Shown here piece by piece: positions 33,712-41,860 of a stretch of 64,000 bases of DNA (its first letter is position 1; the number at the start of each line of letters is the position of its first letter). A program made the translations under genes and the position numbers. The stretch covers positions 62,001 to 126,000 of the forward strand of contig NZ_BOMH01000059.1 in NCBI RefSeq assembly GCF_016862095.1. Direction: 5' to 3'. The notes beneath the pieces were generated by a model. The model had not been told where the DNA came from. It was given only the letters and a program-made list of their open reading frames with translations, and searched no databases. This DNA is from Actinoplanes cyaneus (GTDB lineage Bacteria; Actinomycetota; Actinomycetes; Mycobacteriales; Micromonosporaceae).

Positions 33712-34104
33712 TCATCCGAGGCCGGTGAGACGGGTCAGCGCGGCGAAACCGTCGTCGGTGCCGGGCCAGTGCCGGCGGACGGCGTCGAGGCCGGCACGCC
33801 GGACCGTGGACCGCAGGACGACGGTGACGATGATGGCGTCGTCGGCGTAACCGAGGACCGGGATGAAGTCCGGGATCAGGTCGAACGGGATCGCGAGATA
33901 GGCGAGGAGCAGCCCGAGCCGGATCCGCACGCCGCGTGGCAGGGTGCCGTCCGCGGCCAGTCGGCGCAGGAGCCGGATCAGGTCGGGCAGCAGGCGCAGC
34001 GCTTCCCGCAGCCGCACCTTGTCCGGTTTGACCAGCAGCAACGCGAGGACCAGAGCCGCCCACGCCGCCAGCAGCGCCACGCCGATGCTGACGACCCATC
34101 TCAT
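33712..34104 (-). CDS. YkvA/DUF1232 family membrane protein
   Basis: 130 residues from ATG 34104 (ATG 34113 adds 3). One N-terminal membrane helix, then the DUF1232 core RIRLGLLLAYLAIPFDLIPDFIPVLGYADDAIIV, which is diagnostic of the YkvA family. Biochemical function of the family is unknown. Single gene. Confidence 0.85.
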   Translation of the reverse strand: MRWVVSIGVALLAAWAALVLALLLVKPDKVRLREALRLLPDLIRLLRRLAADGTLPRGVRIRLGLLLAYLAIPFDLIPDFIPVLGYADDAIIVTVVLRSTVRRAGLDAVRRHWPGTDDGFAALTRLTGLG

Positions 34105-34202
34105 GCTGACCATTCTTGCCCAGCGGGCCCGATTCCTCAGCGGTGCGGCACGCTCGGATGACGGCGGCGTTTTCTCCGGCGCAGCCGGGGCATACCGGCC
34201 CC

Positions 34203-35474
34203 ATGCCTCTACTGGATGACAGCTTGGGCCTGGCCGCGCAGGGCTACTCCTGGTTCCCCGGAAGGTGGCGGCGCTCCGCGAACCCGGATGTGCTGCACAC
34301 CCGGCTGATGGGCAAACGCGCGGTGGGACTGCGCGGCCCGGCGGCGGTGAATTTCTTCTACGACGAGGACCACGTGCGGCGGCACGGGGCGATCCCGGAA
34401 CCGGTGCAGGGGACGCTGTTCGGGCACGGGGCGATCCACACGCTCGACGGCATCGATCACCGTAACCGCAAGATGATGTTCGTGTCGGTGCTCAAGGACG
34501 CCCGTCAGGTCGGGCAGCTCGCCGAGCGGGTCGGCCGGGCGTGGGACGACGCGGTCCCGGAGTGGGCCGGGCAGCCGTCGATCGTGCTCTTCGACGAATC
34601 CGCGCGGGTCATCACGAAAGCCGTCTGCGAGTGGGCCGGAGTCCCGGTCACCGACGTGGCCGGGACCGCGGCGGACCTCACCGCGCTGGTCGACGGGTTC
34701 GCGACGGCCGGGCGGCGGCACTGGCGGGCGCGGAAGGCGCGCGGGCGTCTCGAGCGGTGGCTGACCGGCCTGATCGAGCAGGCCCGCCGGAGCCCGGACG
34801 ACTCGGTGCTGAGCCAGGTGGCCTCGCTGACCGAGACCGACGGGCGGCGCCTGGAGCCGAAGCGCGCCGCGGTGGAACTTCTCAACATCATCCGGCCGAC
34901 CGTTGCCGTGTCGTGGTTCGTGACGTTCGCCGGGCATGCCCTGCACCGGTGGCCCGAGGTGCGCGACCGGCTGCGCGACGGGGACCTGGCGTACGCGGTC
35001 GCGTTCGCCCACGAGCTGCGGCGCTTCTATCCGTTCGCGCCGTTCGTGGGCGGTGTCGCGGTGCAGGAGAGTTTCTTCCAGGACGAGCGGATCCCGAAGG
35101 GCGCGATGGTGCTGCTCGACATCTACGGGCAGAACCACGACGAGCGGCTGTGGCCGGAACCGTATCGCTTCGACCCGGACCGGTTCCTCGGCCGTGAACC
35201 GGGGCGGGACGAGCTGATCGCGCAGGGTGGCGGCGACCCGCGGGCCGGGCACCGGTGCCCGGGCGAGGACGTCACCCTCGCGATCCTGGCCACGCTCGCG
35301 GTGCGCCTGGCGCGCCTGGACTTCACCGTACCGGAGCAGGATCTGACGATCTCCCTGCGGCGCATCCCGGCGCTGCCGCGCAGCCGGATGATGCTGGCGG
35401 TCTCCGGCGCTCAGGAGGTGAGCGGCCGTGCGACAGCGGAGGTCGCGGCGGCCGACGGCGAGCCGATCGGATGA
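34203..35474 (+). CDS. Cytochrome P450, CYP152 (fatty acid peroxygenase) type
   Basis: 423 residues from ATG 34203. The haem-binding loop is QGGGDPRAGHRCPGED with Cys ligand, and the I-helix has LLNIIRPTVAVSWFVTFAGHAL: the Arg-Pro pair replaces the usual acid-alcohol pair. Both are hallmarks of CYP152 (P450-BSbeta/SPalpha/OleT), where Arg holds the substrate carboxylate and H2O2 replaces redox partners. ELRRFYPFAPFVGG is the ExxR region. Reaction expected: alpha/beta hydroxylation or decarboxylation of fatty acids. There is no ferredoxin gene beside it, as expected. The last about 23 residues (from SGAQEVSG) are an extra tail encoded by the first copy of an 83-bp tandem duplication. Confidence 0.88.
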   Translation: MPLLDDSLGLAAQGYSWFPGRWRRSANPDVLHTRLMGKRAVGLRGPAAVNFFYDEDHVRRHGAIPEPVQGTLFGHGAIHTLDGIDHRNRKMMFVSVLKDARQVGQLAERVGRAWDDAVPEWAGQPSIVLFDESARVITKAVCEWAGVPVTDVAGTAADLTALVDGFATAGRRHWRARKARGRLERWLTGLIEQARRSPDDSVLSQVASLTETDGRRLEPKRAAVELLNIIRPTVAVSWFVTFAGHALHRWPEVRDRLRDGDLAYAVAFAHELRRFYPFAPFVGGVAVQESFFQDERIPKGAMVLLDIYGQNHDERLWPEPYRFDPDRFLGREPGRDELIAQGGGDPRAGHRCPGEDVTLAILATLAVRLARLDFTVPEQDLTISLRRIPALPRSRMMLAVSGAQEVSGRATAEVAAADGEPIG

Positions 35475-35559
35475 CGCTGGCGGTCTCCGGCACTCAGGAG
35501 GTGAGCGGCCGTGCGACAGCGGAGGTCGCGGCGGCCGACGGCGAGCCGATCGGATGACG
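35385..35559 (+). repeat. 83-bp tandem duplication of the P450 3' end (2.1 copies)
   Basis: Copy 1 is 35385-35467 (coding, up to near the stop), copy 2 is 35468-35550, and 9 further bases start a third. Copies differ at only two positions (T to C and G to A). Each carries CAGGAGGTGAGC, a strong Shine-Dalgarno-like string. Copy 2 can encode a 28-residue ORF (ATG 35471) identical in most of its sequence to the P450 tail. Confidence 0.9.
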
Positions 35560-35619
35560 TGACGGCGGGCGGGCCGCGATCGTAACGACGGCAGCGGCCC
35601 GCGCCGCGGCGTGCCCGCC

Positions 35620-35666
35620 GCCAATTGATTACATGCTTACACCGTTGCATCCTCTATGGTAGACGC
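35620..35666 (+). promoter_or_regulatory. Promoter/operator region of the globin gene
   Basis: An AT-rich patch in otherwise GC-rich DNA. ATGC at 35633-35636 and GCAT at 35647-35650 form a dyad with a 10-base spacer. TATGGT at about 35655-35660 ends six bases before the ATG, so transcription could begin at the start codon. A link to NsrR-like control is speculative. Confidence 0.35.
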
Positions 35667-36134
35667 ATGACGGATGTACCCACCCTGTACCAATGGGCCG
35701 GCGGCGCCGAGGCATTCGAGCGGCTGACCGAGCGGTTCTACCAGAAAGTTCTCGCCGACGACGTCGTCGGCCCGCTGTTCGCGCACATGGACGCGGACCA
35801 TCCGCGCTACGTGGCGATGTGGCTCGCCGAGGTCTTCGGCGGCCCGGCCCGCTACAGCACCGAGCGTGGCGGCTACGCCCACATGCTGAGCCACCACCTG
35901 GGACGCGCGATCACCGAACCGCAGCGCCGCCGCTGGATCGATCTGCTGGCCGACGCCGCGGACGAGGTCGGACTGCCGGACGACCCGGAGTTCCGGGCCG
36001 CGTTCATGGGCTACCTCGAGTGGGGCACGCGCCTGGCCCGAGCGAACTCGCAGCCCGGAGCCACCCCGCCCGCCGAGGCACCGGTGCCGCACTGGGGCTG
36101 GGGAGTGGCGCCGCCGTACACCCCCGGCTCCTGA
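35667..36134 (+). CDS. Group II truncated haemoglobin (GlbO-like)
   Basis: 155 residues from ATG 35667. Key residues: B10 Tyr in RFYQKV, proximal His in MLSHHLGRAI, and G8 Trp in RRRWIDLL, the set of group II 2/2 globins. Roles known for the group are O2/NO handling and peroxide chemistry. No ribosome site precedes the ATG (GTAGACGC), so translation may be leaderless. An AT-rich upstream region with the dyad ATGC-N10-GCAT could be a regulatory site. Confidence 0.9.
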   Translation: MTDVPTLYQWAGGAEAFERLTERFYQKVLADDVVGPLFAHMDADHPRYVAMWLAEVFGGPARYSTERGGYAHMLSHHLGRAITEPQRRRWIDLLADAADEVGLPDDPEFRAAFMGYLEWGTRLARANSQPGATPPAEAPVPHWGWGVAPPYTPGS

Positions 36135-36290
36135 CAGCCCTGAACCGTCAACCTCGCGGCATTCCGCCGAAACCCGCGGGTCGCCTTCCCATGGTGGTGT
36201 TGCCCCTACCCGGATCGGCGGGTCTGCACCATCGCAGCGGTGCCTCCCTCCTCCGTAGCGTCGGTGACATCGGATCGAGGGAGGACCTGG

Positions 36291-37034
36291 ATGTTGCACC
36301 ACCTGATGCCACTGATCAGCTCGCCGTGGCTCTACGTGGTCGTCTTCCTGGCCGTCGCGATCGACGGATTCTTCCCGGTGATGCCGTCCGAGACCCTCGT
36401 GATCGGCCTGTTCGCCTTCTCCGCGACCGGCGCACCGAACGTCGTCGCGCTGCTCGCCACGATCGCCGCCGGGGGCATCGCAGGCGATCAGATCTCCTAC
36501 CGGATCGGGCGCCGGGCGGGCCGCCTGACCGGCCGCCGGGTCGCCGAGGCACGCGAGAAGGGCGAGAAGGCGCTTCAGCGGTACGGCGGGACGGCCATCC
36601 TGGTGGGGCGATTCATCCCGTACGGGCGGACCGCGACGACTGTCACCGCGGGTTCGATGACGTTCCCGGCGGGCAGGTTCCGGCTGTTCAGTGCGATCGC
36701 CGCCGTTGCATGGGCGGTCTACGCACTAGGTCTCGGCCGGGTCGGTGGCGCCACCTTCACCCGGCACCCGTTGCTCGGCGCCGCGTTCGGCGTGGCGCTC
36801 GGCATGATCATCGCCGCGGTCTGCGCCCTGATCGAGAAGCGCCGCTCCCGGACCGTCCCCGACCAGCGCTCCCGGACCGTTCCTGATCGGCGCCGTAGGG
36901 AGACCCCCACCGTTCCTGACCAGCGTGCCGGCCGACACGTCAGGGACCCCCGCCGCCACCCTCCGCCTGCGCCGTGTACCCAGGCCGCGCGCCGTATCGC
37001 CGCCGCCACCGACGTCAACGACCTGCCTGGCTGA
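36291..37034 (+). CDS. DedA-family membrane protein
   Basis: 247 residues from ATG 36291 with GAGGACC upstream. DedA signatures: FFPVMPSETLVIGLFAFSATG, GDQISYRIGRRAG and the VGRFIPYGRTATTVTAG block (F/Y-RF.P..R...P.AG). Members are membrane transporters or flippases, some for undecaprenyl phosphate or phosphatidylethanolamine. The C-terminal 60 residues are a basic, repetitive tail (RSRTVPDQ repeated about three times, from a 24-bp DNA repeat at about 36841-36925) not usual in the family. Confidence 0.88.
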   Translation: MLHHLMPLISSPWLYVVVFLAVAIDGFFPVMPSETLVIGLFAFSATGAPNVVALLATIAAGGIAGDQISYRIGRRAGRLTGRRVAEAREKGEKALQRYGGTAILVGRFIPYGRTATTVTAGSMTFPAGRFRLFSAIAAVAWAVYALGLGRVGGATFTRHPLLGAAFGVALGMIIAAVCALIEKRRSRTVPDQRSRTVPDRRRRETPTVPDQRAGRHVRDPRRHPPPAPCTQAARRIAAATDVNDLPG

Positions 37035-37113
37035 CCGTGCTCGATCCCGGGGCGGCCGGCCGAGATGTGGATCATCCAGGGAACCAAACGGCGGGACGGA
37101 CCGACTGACGGGC

Positions 37114-39063
37114 GTGCGAGTAGTGCGGACAGCGCCCATAGCAGCAGCCATCGCCGTCCTCATCGGGGCGTTGAAGTTCGGCGGAGCGGTCGACGACAGT
37201 GTCCTGCCCGGAATCCCCAGCCCGGGCGCGACCACCGCATGGGGCCTTCCCGCCGTCACCCTGCTGGCGAACCTGCTGGGCGTGCTCACCGTCGGGCTCA
37301 CCGTCACCGCCGCGTTCCTGCTGCCGGGGGACGGGGCCAGCGTCGCGGCCCGGGGGTGGTGGCTCCTGCGGCGCACGACCTGGCTGGCGCTGGCCTGGGC
37401 TCTCACCTCGGCGACCCTGATCGTCTTCACCGTCTCCGACGTCCTGGCCGTCCCGATCGGGCAGCTCAGCCGGCCGGCCGTGGTCAGTTTCGCGTCCGAC
37501 ATCTCGCAGGGGCAGGCGCTGCTGCTGCAGACCGGGCTGGCGCTCACCGTCGCCGTGCTGAGCCGGGCCGGTACGTCGCGCGGCCTGGCCGCGGTGGCCG
37601 CCGTCATCGCGATGGTCGCCGTCCTGCCGCCCGCGTTCACCGGGCACGCGGCCGGCGCCGGTGATCACCAGCTCGCCGTCACCAGCCTGGCCGTCCATGT
37701 TCTCGCCGCCGCGCTGTGGGTCGGCGGGCTGGCCGGTCTGCTGCTGGTCCGGCGGCACCGGCGGTTCGCGGACACGGCGGGACGCTACAGCCGGCTCGCG
37801 CTGGGCTGTTTCATGGCCACGGCGATCAGCGGCGTTGCCAGTGCCGTCGTCCGCCTCGGGGACTGGGGTGCTCTGGGGAACTCACGTTACGGCGTACTGG
37901 TGCTCCTGAAGGTTCTTGCCCTGGTGGTCGTCGGCGTGATCGGAGCCGTTCACCGTCGCCGGGCGTTGTGGGCGGAAAGCTTCGTGCGGCTGGCCATGGG
38001 CGAGCTCGTGGTGCTCGGCGCCGCGATCGGTCTGGCCGTCGGGCTGTCGCGCACCGCGGCCCCGGCCGGCGAGGAAGACGCCCCGGACCCCCTCGTCGAG
38101 CTGCTCGGTTTCAGCCCGCCGCCGGCCCCCACCGCCGTACGGATGGTCGGTGATTTTCTTCCGGACTTCTTCTTCGTCGCCGCGGTGGTCGCCGGCATCG
38201 GCGTCTACCTGGCGGGGGTCCGACGGATGCGGCGCGCCGGTCACGACTGGCCGCCGAGCCGCACGGTGTCGTGGATCGCCGGCCTTCTCGTCCTCGGCGC
38301 ATTCACCCTGCTGGGCGTCGCCAAGTACGCGTACGTGCTGTTCAGCGTGCACATGGTCCAGCACATGGTGCTGTCGATGGTGGTGCCGATCCTGCTCGTC
38401 GGCGGTGCCCCGGTCACCCTCGCCCTGCGGACCCTGCACCGGCCCGCGGACCCGCAGGTGCGCGGCGCCCGCGAGTGGCTGCTGCTGATCCTGCACAGCC
38501 GCGTGGTCCGGCTGCTTGCTCACCCGCTCGTGGCGCTCGGCATCTACGTGGTCAGCCTGTACGGCCTCTACCTGGGGGACCTGCTGGCCACGCTCATGCG
38601 GTACCACCTGGGACACCTGGCGATGCTGGTGCACTTCGTGCTCGCCGGGTACCTGCTGTTCTGGGTGCTGATCGGCGTGGATCCGGGCCGGCGGCGGGTC
38701 CACCCGGCGATGCTGACCGTCGTGCATTTCCTGGCGATGGCGGCGCACGCGTTCTTCGGGTTCGTGCTGCTGCAGTCGACGACGGTGATCGCCGCGGGCT
38801 GGTACACGTCGGTGCACCCGGTCTGGGCGTCGTCGCTGCTGGCCGATCAGCGGCTCGGCGCCGGGCTGGCGTGGGCGTTCGGCGAGCTCCCGGCCGTGGT
38901 GATCATGCTGCTGCTGGTGCGCCGGTGGATCCGGTCCGACGAGCGGGAACAGGCTCGGCTGGACCGTGCCGCGGACCGGGCCGAGGCGTCCGGCGACGAG
39001 GACGACCTCGCCAGGTACAACGCGTTTCTGGCCGAGGCGTCCGCCCGTACCGGAAAATCCTGA
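37114..39063 (+). CDS. CopD-CtaG fusion: copper resistance D domain plus cytochrome c oxidase assembly (caa3_CtaG) domain
   Basis: About 649 residues from GTG 37114 (GTG 37123 also possible). The N-terminal half has about 8-9 membrane helices and the CopD block HVLAAALWVGGLAGLLLV..RYSRLALGCF. The second half is the caa3_CtaG domain with YVLFSVHMVQHMVLSMVVPILLVGGAP, HLGHLAMLVHFVLAGYLLFW and HFLAMAAHAFFGFVL, where conserved His/Met likely bind copper. Expected role: moving copper across the membrane toward cytochrome oxidase or extracellular copper enzymes. PCuAC, DyP and CopC genes follow on the same strand. Confidence 0.88.
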   Translation: MRVVRTAPIAAAIAVLIGALKFGGAVDDSVLPGIPSPGATTAWGLPAVTLLANLLGVLTVGLTVTAAFLLPGDGASVAARGWWLLRRTTWLALAWALTSATLIVFTVSDVLAVPIGQLSRPAVVSFASDISQGQALLLQTGLALTVAVLSRAGTSRGLAAVAAVIAMVAVLPPAFTGHAAGAGDHQLAVTSLAVHVLAAALWVGGLAGLLLVRRHRRFADTAGRYSRLALGCFMATAISGVASAVVRLGDWGALGNSRYGVLVLLKVLALVVVGVIGAVHRRRALWAESFVRLAMGELVVLGAAIGLAVGLSRTAAPAGEEDAPDPLVELLGFSPPPAPTAVRMVGDFLPDFFFVAAVVAGIGVYLAGVRRMRRAGHDWPPSRTVSWIAGLLVLGAFTLLGVAKYAYVLFSVHMVQHMVLSMVVPILLVGGAPVTLALRTLHRPADPQVRGAREWLLLILHSRVVRLLAHPLVALGIYVVSLYGLYLGDLLATLMRYHLGHLAMLVHFVLAGYLLFWVLIGVDPGRRRVHPAMLTVVHFLAMAAHAFFGFVLLQSTTVIAAGWYTSVHPVWASSLLADQRLGAGLAWAFGELPAVVIMLLLVRRWIRSDEREQARLDRAADRAEASGDEDDLARYNAFLAEASARTGKS

Positions 39064-39115
39064 AAATCCTGGTTTGAGCGGGAACCGAACGCGCGCGGAT
39101 CGCGACCTGTAGAGC

Positions 39116-39643
39116 ATGCGAAAGTTCCTCATCGTGGCGGCAGCGCTCGCCCTAGGCCTGACCGGTTGCGGCACCAACGAGGCGGCCCCGGCGGCTCCCG
39201 GGGCCCCGGCCCCCAAAGCCCCGGCGACGACCCTGACGATCAAGGACCCCTGGGTGAAGGCCGCCGACGCCGGCACCATGACCGCCGCGTTCGGCGTGCT
39301 GGTCAACGACACCGGCGCCGCCGTCACGGTCACCGCGGCCGAGTCTCCGGCGTCGCCGATGGAGCTCCACGAGATGACCATGAAGGACGGCAAGATGGTC
39401 ATGCAGCCGAAGGAGGGCGGCTTCGTGATCCCGGCGAAGGGCACCCATGAGCTGTCACCCGGCGGCGACCACCTGATGCTGATGAAGCCGGCGCAGGACA
39501 TCAAGGCCGGTGACCAGGTCACCTTCGCACTGAAACTGTCCGACGGCACGACGGTGGATTTCACCGCCATCGCCAAGCCGTTCGTCGGAGCGGGGGAAAG
39601 CTACGCCCCGGACATGATGATGCCGTCCGCGGGGCAGTCGTGA
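39116..39643 (+). CDS. PCuAC-family copper chaperone lipoprotein
   Basis: 175 residues. Signal peptide with lipobox LTGCG (lipidated Cys18). The PCuAC domain has ELHEMTMKDGKMVM and HELSPGGDHLMLM, matching the H(M)x10Mx21HxM copper(I) site. In Streptomyces similar proteins (ECuC) deliver copper to Sco, oxidase or the radical oxidase pathway. The stop is overlapped by the DyP gene. Confidence 0.92.
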   Translation: MRKFLIVAAALALGLTGCGTNEAAPAAPGAPAPKAPATTLTIKDPWVKAADAGTMTAAFGVLVNDTGAAVTVTAAESPASPMELHEMTMKDGKMVMQPKEGGFVIPAKGTHELSPGGDHLMLMKPAQDIKAGDQVTFALKLSDGTTVDFTAIAKPFVGAGESYAPDMMMPSAGQS

Positions 39644-40809
39644 CCATTCTCAGCAGGCGGCGCCTCCTCACCGGAGGCGCCGTCGCGGGGCTCGGCGCGG
39701 TCGCCGGTGCCGGGGCGGTCGCCGCCGGAGCCGAGCCGGCGACGCTTCCCGGTGCCGGCACCGCCGACGTCGGCACGGCGACTGTCGCGTTCCACGGCCC
39801 GCGCCAGGCCGGCGTCGCCGAGGACCCGCCCGCGCACGCCGCTTTCGCCGCGTTCACCCTGGCGCCGGGCACCGACCGGGCCGCCCTGGCCCGGATGCTG
39901 CGCCTGCTCACCGACGACGCCGCCCGGCTCACCCAGGGGGTCCCGGCGCTCGGCGACACCGACGCGCCGCTGGCCGCGCTGCCCGCCCGGCTGACGGTGA
40001 CGGCCGGGTTCGGGCCCGGGCTCTACGCGGCGGCGGGCCTGCCCAGCCCGGTCGCCGACCTGCCCGCGTTCACCATCGACCGGCTGGAGAAGCGCTGGTC
40101 CGGCGGTGACCTGCTGCTCCAGATCTGCGCCGACGACCCGCTGACGGTCGCGCACACCCAGCGGATGCTGATCAAGGACGCGCGGCCCTTCGCCGCGGTC
40201 CGCTGGGTCCAGCAGGGGTTCCGCCGCAGCCCGGGCGTCCAGGCGAGCGACCACACCCAGCGCAACGTGCTGGGCCAGCTCGACGGCACCGCCAACCCGC
40301 GCGGCTCCCTGATCGACACCGCGGTGTGGAACCCGGACGGCTCGACCACCCTGGTCGTCCGCCGGATCCGTGCCGAGATCGAGAAGTGGGACATCCTCTC
40401 GGTGACCGACAAGGAGAACGCGGTCGGCCGCCGGATGATGTCCGGCGCCCCGCTGAGCGGCGCCGCCGAGCACGACGAACCGGACTTCACCACGCTGGAC
40501 GCCTCCGGGCTGCCGGCGATGCCGGACTTCGCGCACGTCACCCGGGCGCACGTCACCGATCCCGCGCTGAAGATCCTGCGGCGGCCGTACAACTACGACG
40601 CCGCACCGGACGCGGCCGGAAACCCCGACGCGGGCCTGATCTTCGCGTCCTACCAGCGGGACATCGCCCGGCAGTACGTCCCCATCCAGCAACGCCTAGC
40701 CGACAAGGACCTGCTGAACGAATGGATCACCCCGATCGGCTCCGCCGTCTTCGCCGTCCCGCCCGGCTGCGCCCCCGGCGGCTGGATCGGCGAGCAGTTG
40801 CTGTCCTGA
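39640..40809 (+). CDS. Tat-exported DyP-type haem peroxidase
   Basis: 389 residues from GTG 39640, overlapping the PCuAC stop. Tat signal SRRRLLTGGAVAG. DyP motif GQLDGTANP contains the catalytic Asp (GxxDG); RIRAEIEKWD and the later FAHVTRAHV fit the proximal haem His region; SYQRDI..QYVPIQQRL is near the C-terminus. A DyP next to copper chaperones resembles Streptomyces DtpA, which is linked to maturation of the copper radical oxidase GlxA. Related EfeB proteins also handle haem. Its stop overlaps the start region of copC. Confidence 0.92.
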   Translation: MTILSRRRLLTGGAVAGLGAVAGAGAVAAGAEPATLPGAGTADVGTATVAFHGPRQAGVAEDPPAHAAFAAFTLAPGTDRAALARMLRLLTDDAARLTQGVPALGDTDAPLAALPARLTVTAGFGPGLYAAAGLPSPVADLPAFTIDRLEKRWSGGDLLLQICADDPLTVAHTQRMLIKDARPFAAVRWVQQGFRRSPGVQASDHTQRNVLGQLDGTANPRGSLIDTAVWNPDGSTTLVVRRIRAEIEKWDILSVTDKENAVGRRMMSGAPLSGAAEHDEPDFTTLDASGLPAMPDFAHVTRAHVTDPALKILRRPYNYDAAPDAAGNPDAGLIFASYQRDIARQYVPIQQRLADKDLLNEWITPIGSAVFAVPPGCAPGGWIGEQLLS

Positions 40810-41357
40810 CCGGCCTGCTGCTGGCCGTCCTCGTCCCGGCCTCGCCGGCCCGGGCACACACCCAGCTGCTCGGCGCCGACCCGGCCAAGGACGCGGTGCT
40901 GACCAGCGCACCGGCCACGGTGACGCTGCGCTTCAGCGAGCGGCTCAACCCGGACTTCACCACGATCGTCGTCAGCGACACCGCGCGACAACCGGTCCCG
41001 GCCGCGCGACCGGCCGTCGACGGGGGAGCGGGCACGATCACTCTCGGCCGGGCGCTGGGCAACGGCGGCTACACGGTCGCCTACCGGGTCGTGTCGACGG
41101 ACGGGCACACGGTGCAGGGGTCGTACACGTTCACCGTCGCCGACCCGGCGCTGCCCGCCGCCGTGCCGCCCGCCTCGGCCGGGCCCGCCGCGGTACCGCC
41201 CGCCTCGGCCGGGCCCGCTGCGGTGCCCGCCGCTGACGGCACCGGCCCGGGCGGCCTGATCCTGAAGATTCTTTTCGCCGCCGGCTTGCTGGTGGTCATC
41301 GCCGCCGTCGTCCGGTACGCCCGGCGAGCCAAGCTCCCGAAGGAGAGCCCTCGGTGA
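40806..41357 (+). CDS. CopC-domain copper-binding protein with C-terminal TM; no standard start codon
   Basis: About 183 residues. The frame shows a hydrophobic signal segment (LLLAVLVPASPARA) cut before HTQLLGADP, which would give the N-terminal His of the CopC copper site; STDGHTVQGSYTF supplies the Asp/His pair. A Pro/Ala repeat (AVPPASAGPA twice) and a TM helix follow. There is no ATG, GTG or TTG in frame near the start: CTG 40806 overlaps the DyP stop (CTGA) just as ATGA/GTGA overlaps do elsewhere. The positive n-region residues lie further upstream (RRLDRRAVAV), inside the DyP gene. So either CTG is used, or initiation is upstream on a non-standard codon, or there is a sequence error. 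Confidence 0.7.
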   Translation: MTGLLLAVLVPASPARAHTQLLGADPAKDAVLTSAPATVTLRFSERLNPDFTTIVVSDTARQPVPAARPAVDGGAGTITLGRALGNGGYTVAYRVVSTDGHTVQGSYTFTVADPALPAAVPPASAGPAAVPPASAGPAAVPAADGTGPGGLILKILFAAGLLVVIAAVVRYARRAKLPKESPR

Positions 41358-41367
41358 GACCGGCCGG

Positions 41368-41487
41368 TCAGCGCGGGCCGGCGGCCTTGACGCGACGGAC
41401 GACCGGCGACGTGTCGGCGTGCGAGATGCCGTCGAGGGAGCCGACGCCCGCCGCCAGGTAGTCGTAGAGCTGTTCGGGGCCGACAAC
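41368..41487 (-). pseudogene. Lrp/AsnC regulator, C-terminal fragment
   Basis: Minus-strand reading ends at TGA 41368-41370 and encodes GPEQLYDYLAAGVGSLDGIS-HADTSPVVRRVKAAGPR, the typical C-terminus of Lrp/AsnC regulators (RAM domain end). No N-terminal HTH remains. Similarity stops near 41487, where the plus-strand MFS fragment begins. Confidence 0.7.
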
Positions 41488-41860
41488 GCGCTGTACCTGC
41501 TCGTCGACGCGGACTCCGGGTGGCGGGCGCTGGTGCCCGGGCTGTGCGTGGTGGGCGTCGGGGTGGGGCTGAGCACCCCCGTGCTGGCGTCCGCGGTCCT
41601 CGGCGTGGTGCCGGCCGCACGGATCGGGATGGCGAACGGGGCAGCCAACACGTTCCGGCAGCTCGGCTACGCGCTGGCGCTGCCGGTCCTGGCCGTCCTG
41701 CTCACCGGCCGGGTGCGGGACGTGTCGGCTGCGGGCGGGGCGGCGGCCGACGCGTACGCGCAGGGCCTCGATCGGATCTTCCTGGTCAGCGCGGTGCTCG
41801 CCGTCGTCGCCGGAGCAGCCGTCCTGACCTGGCTGCGCGTCACGCCTCCACGGCGTGGAC
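41488..41860 (+). pseudogene. MFS (DHA2-type) exporter, C-terminal fragment
   Basis: The plus frame encodes LYLLVDADSGWRALVPGL, VGVGLSTPVLASAVLGVVP, ARIGMANGAANTFRQLGYAL and a final TM helix, which match helices 11-14 of EmrB/QacA-type drug exporters. All earlier helices are missing. The frame runs on past 41840 into the antisense of the GGDEF-EAL gene, so its 3' end may also be altered. Confidence 0.75.

Noticed and set aside
35471-35557. A 28-codon gene after the P450
   Set aside because: It is a copy of the P450 tail produced by tandem duplication; no independent evidence of coding.
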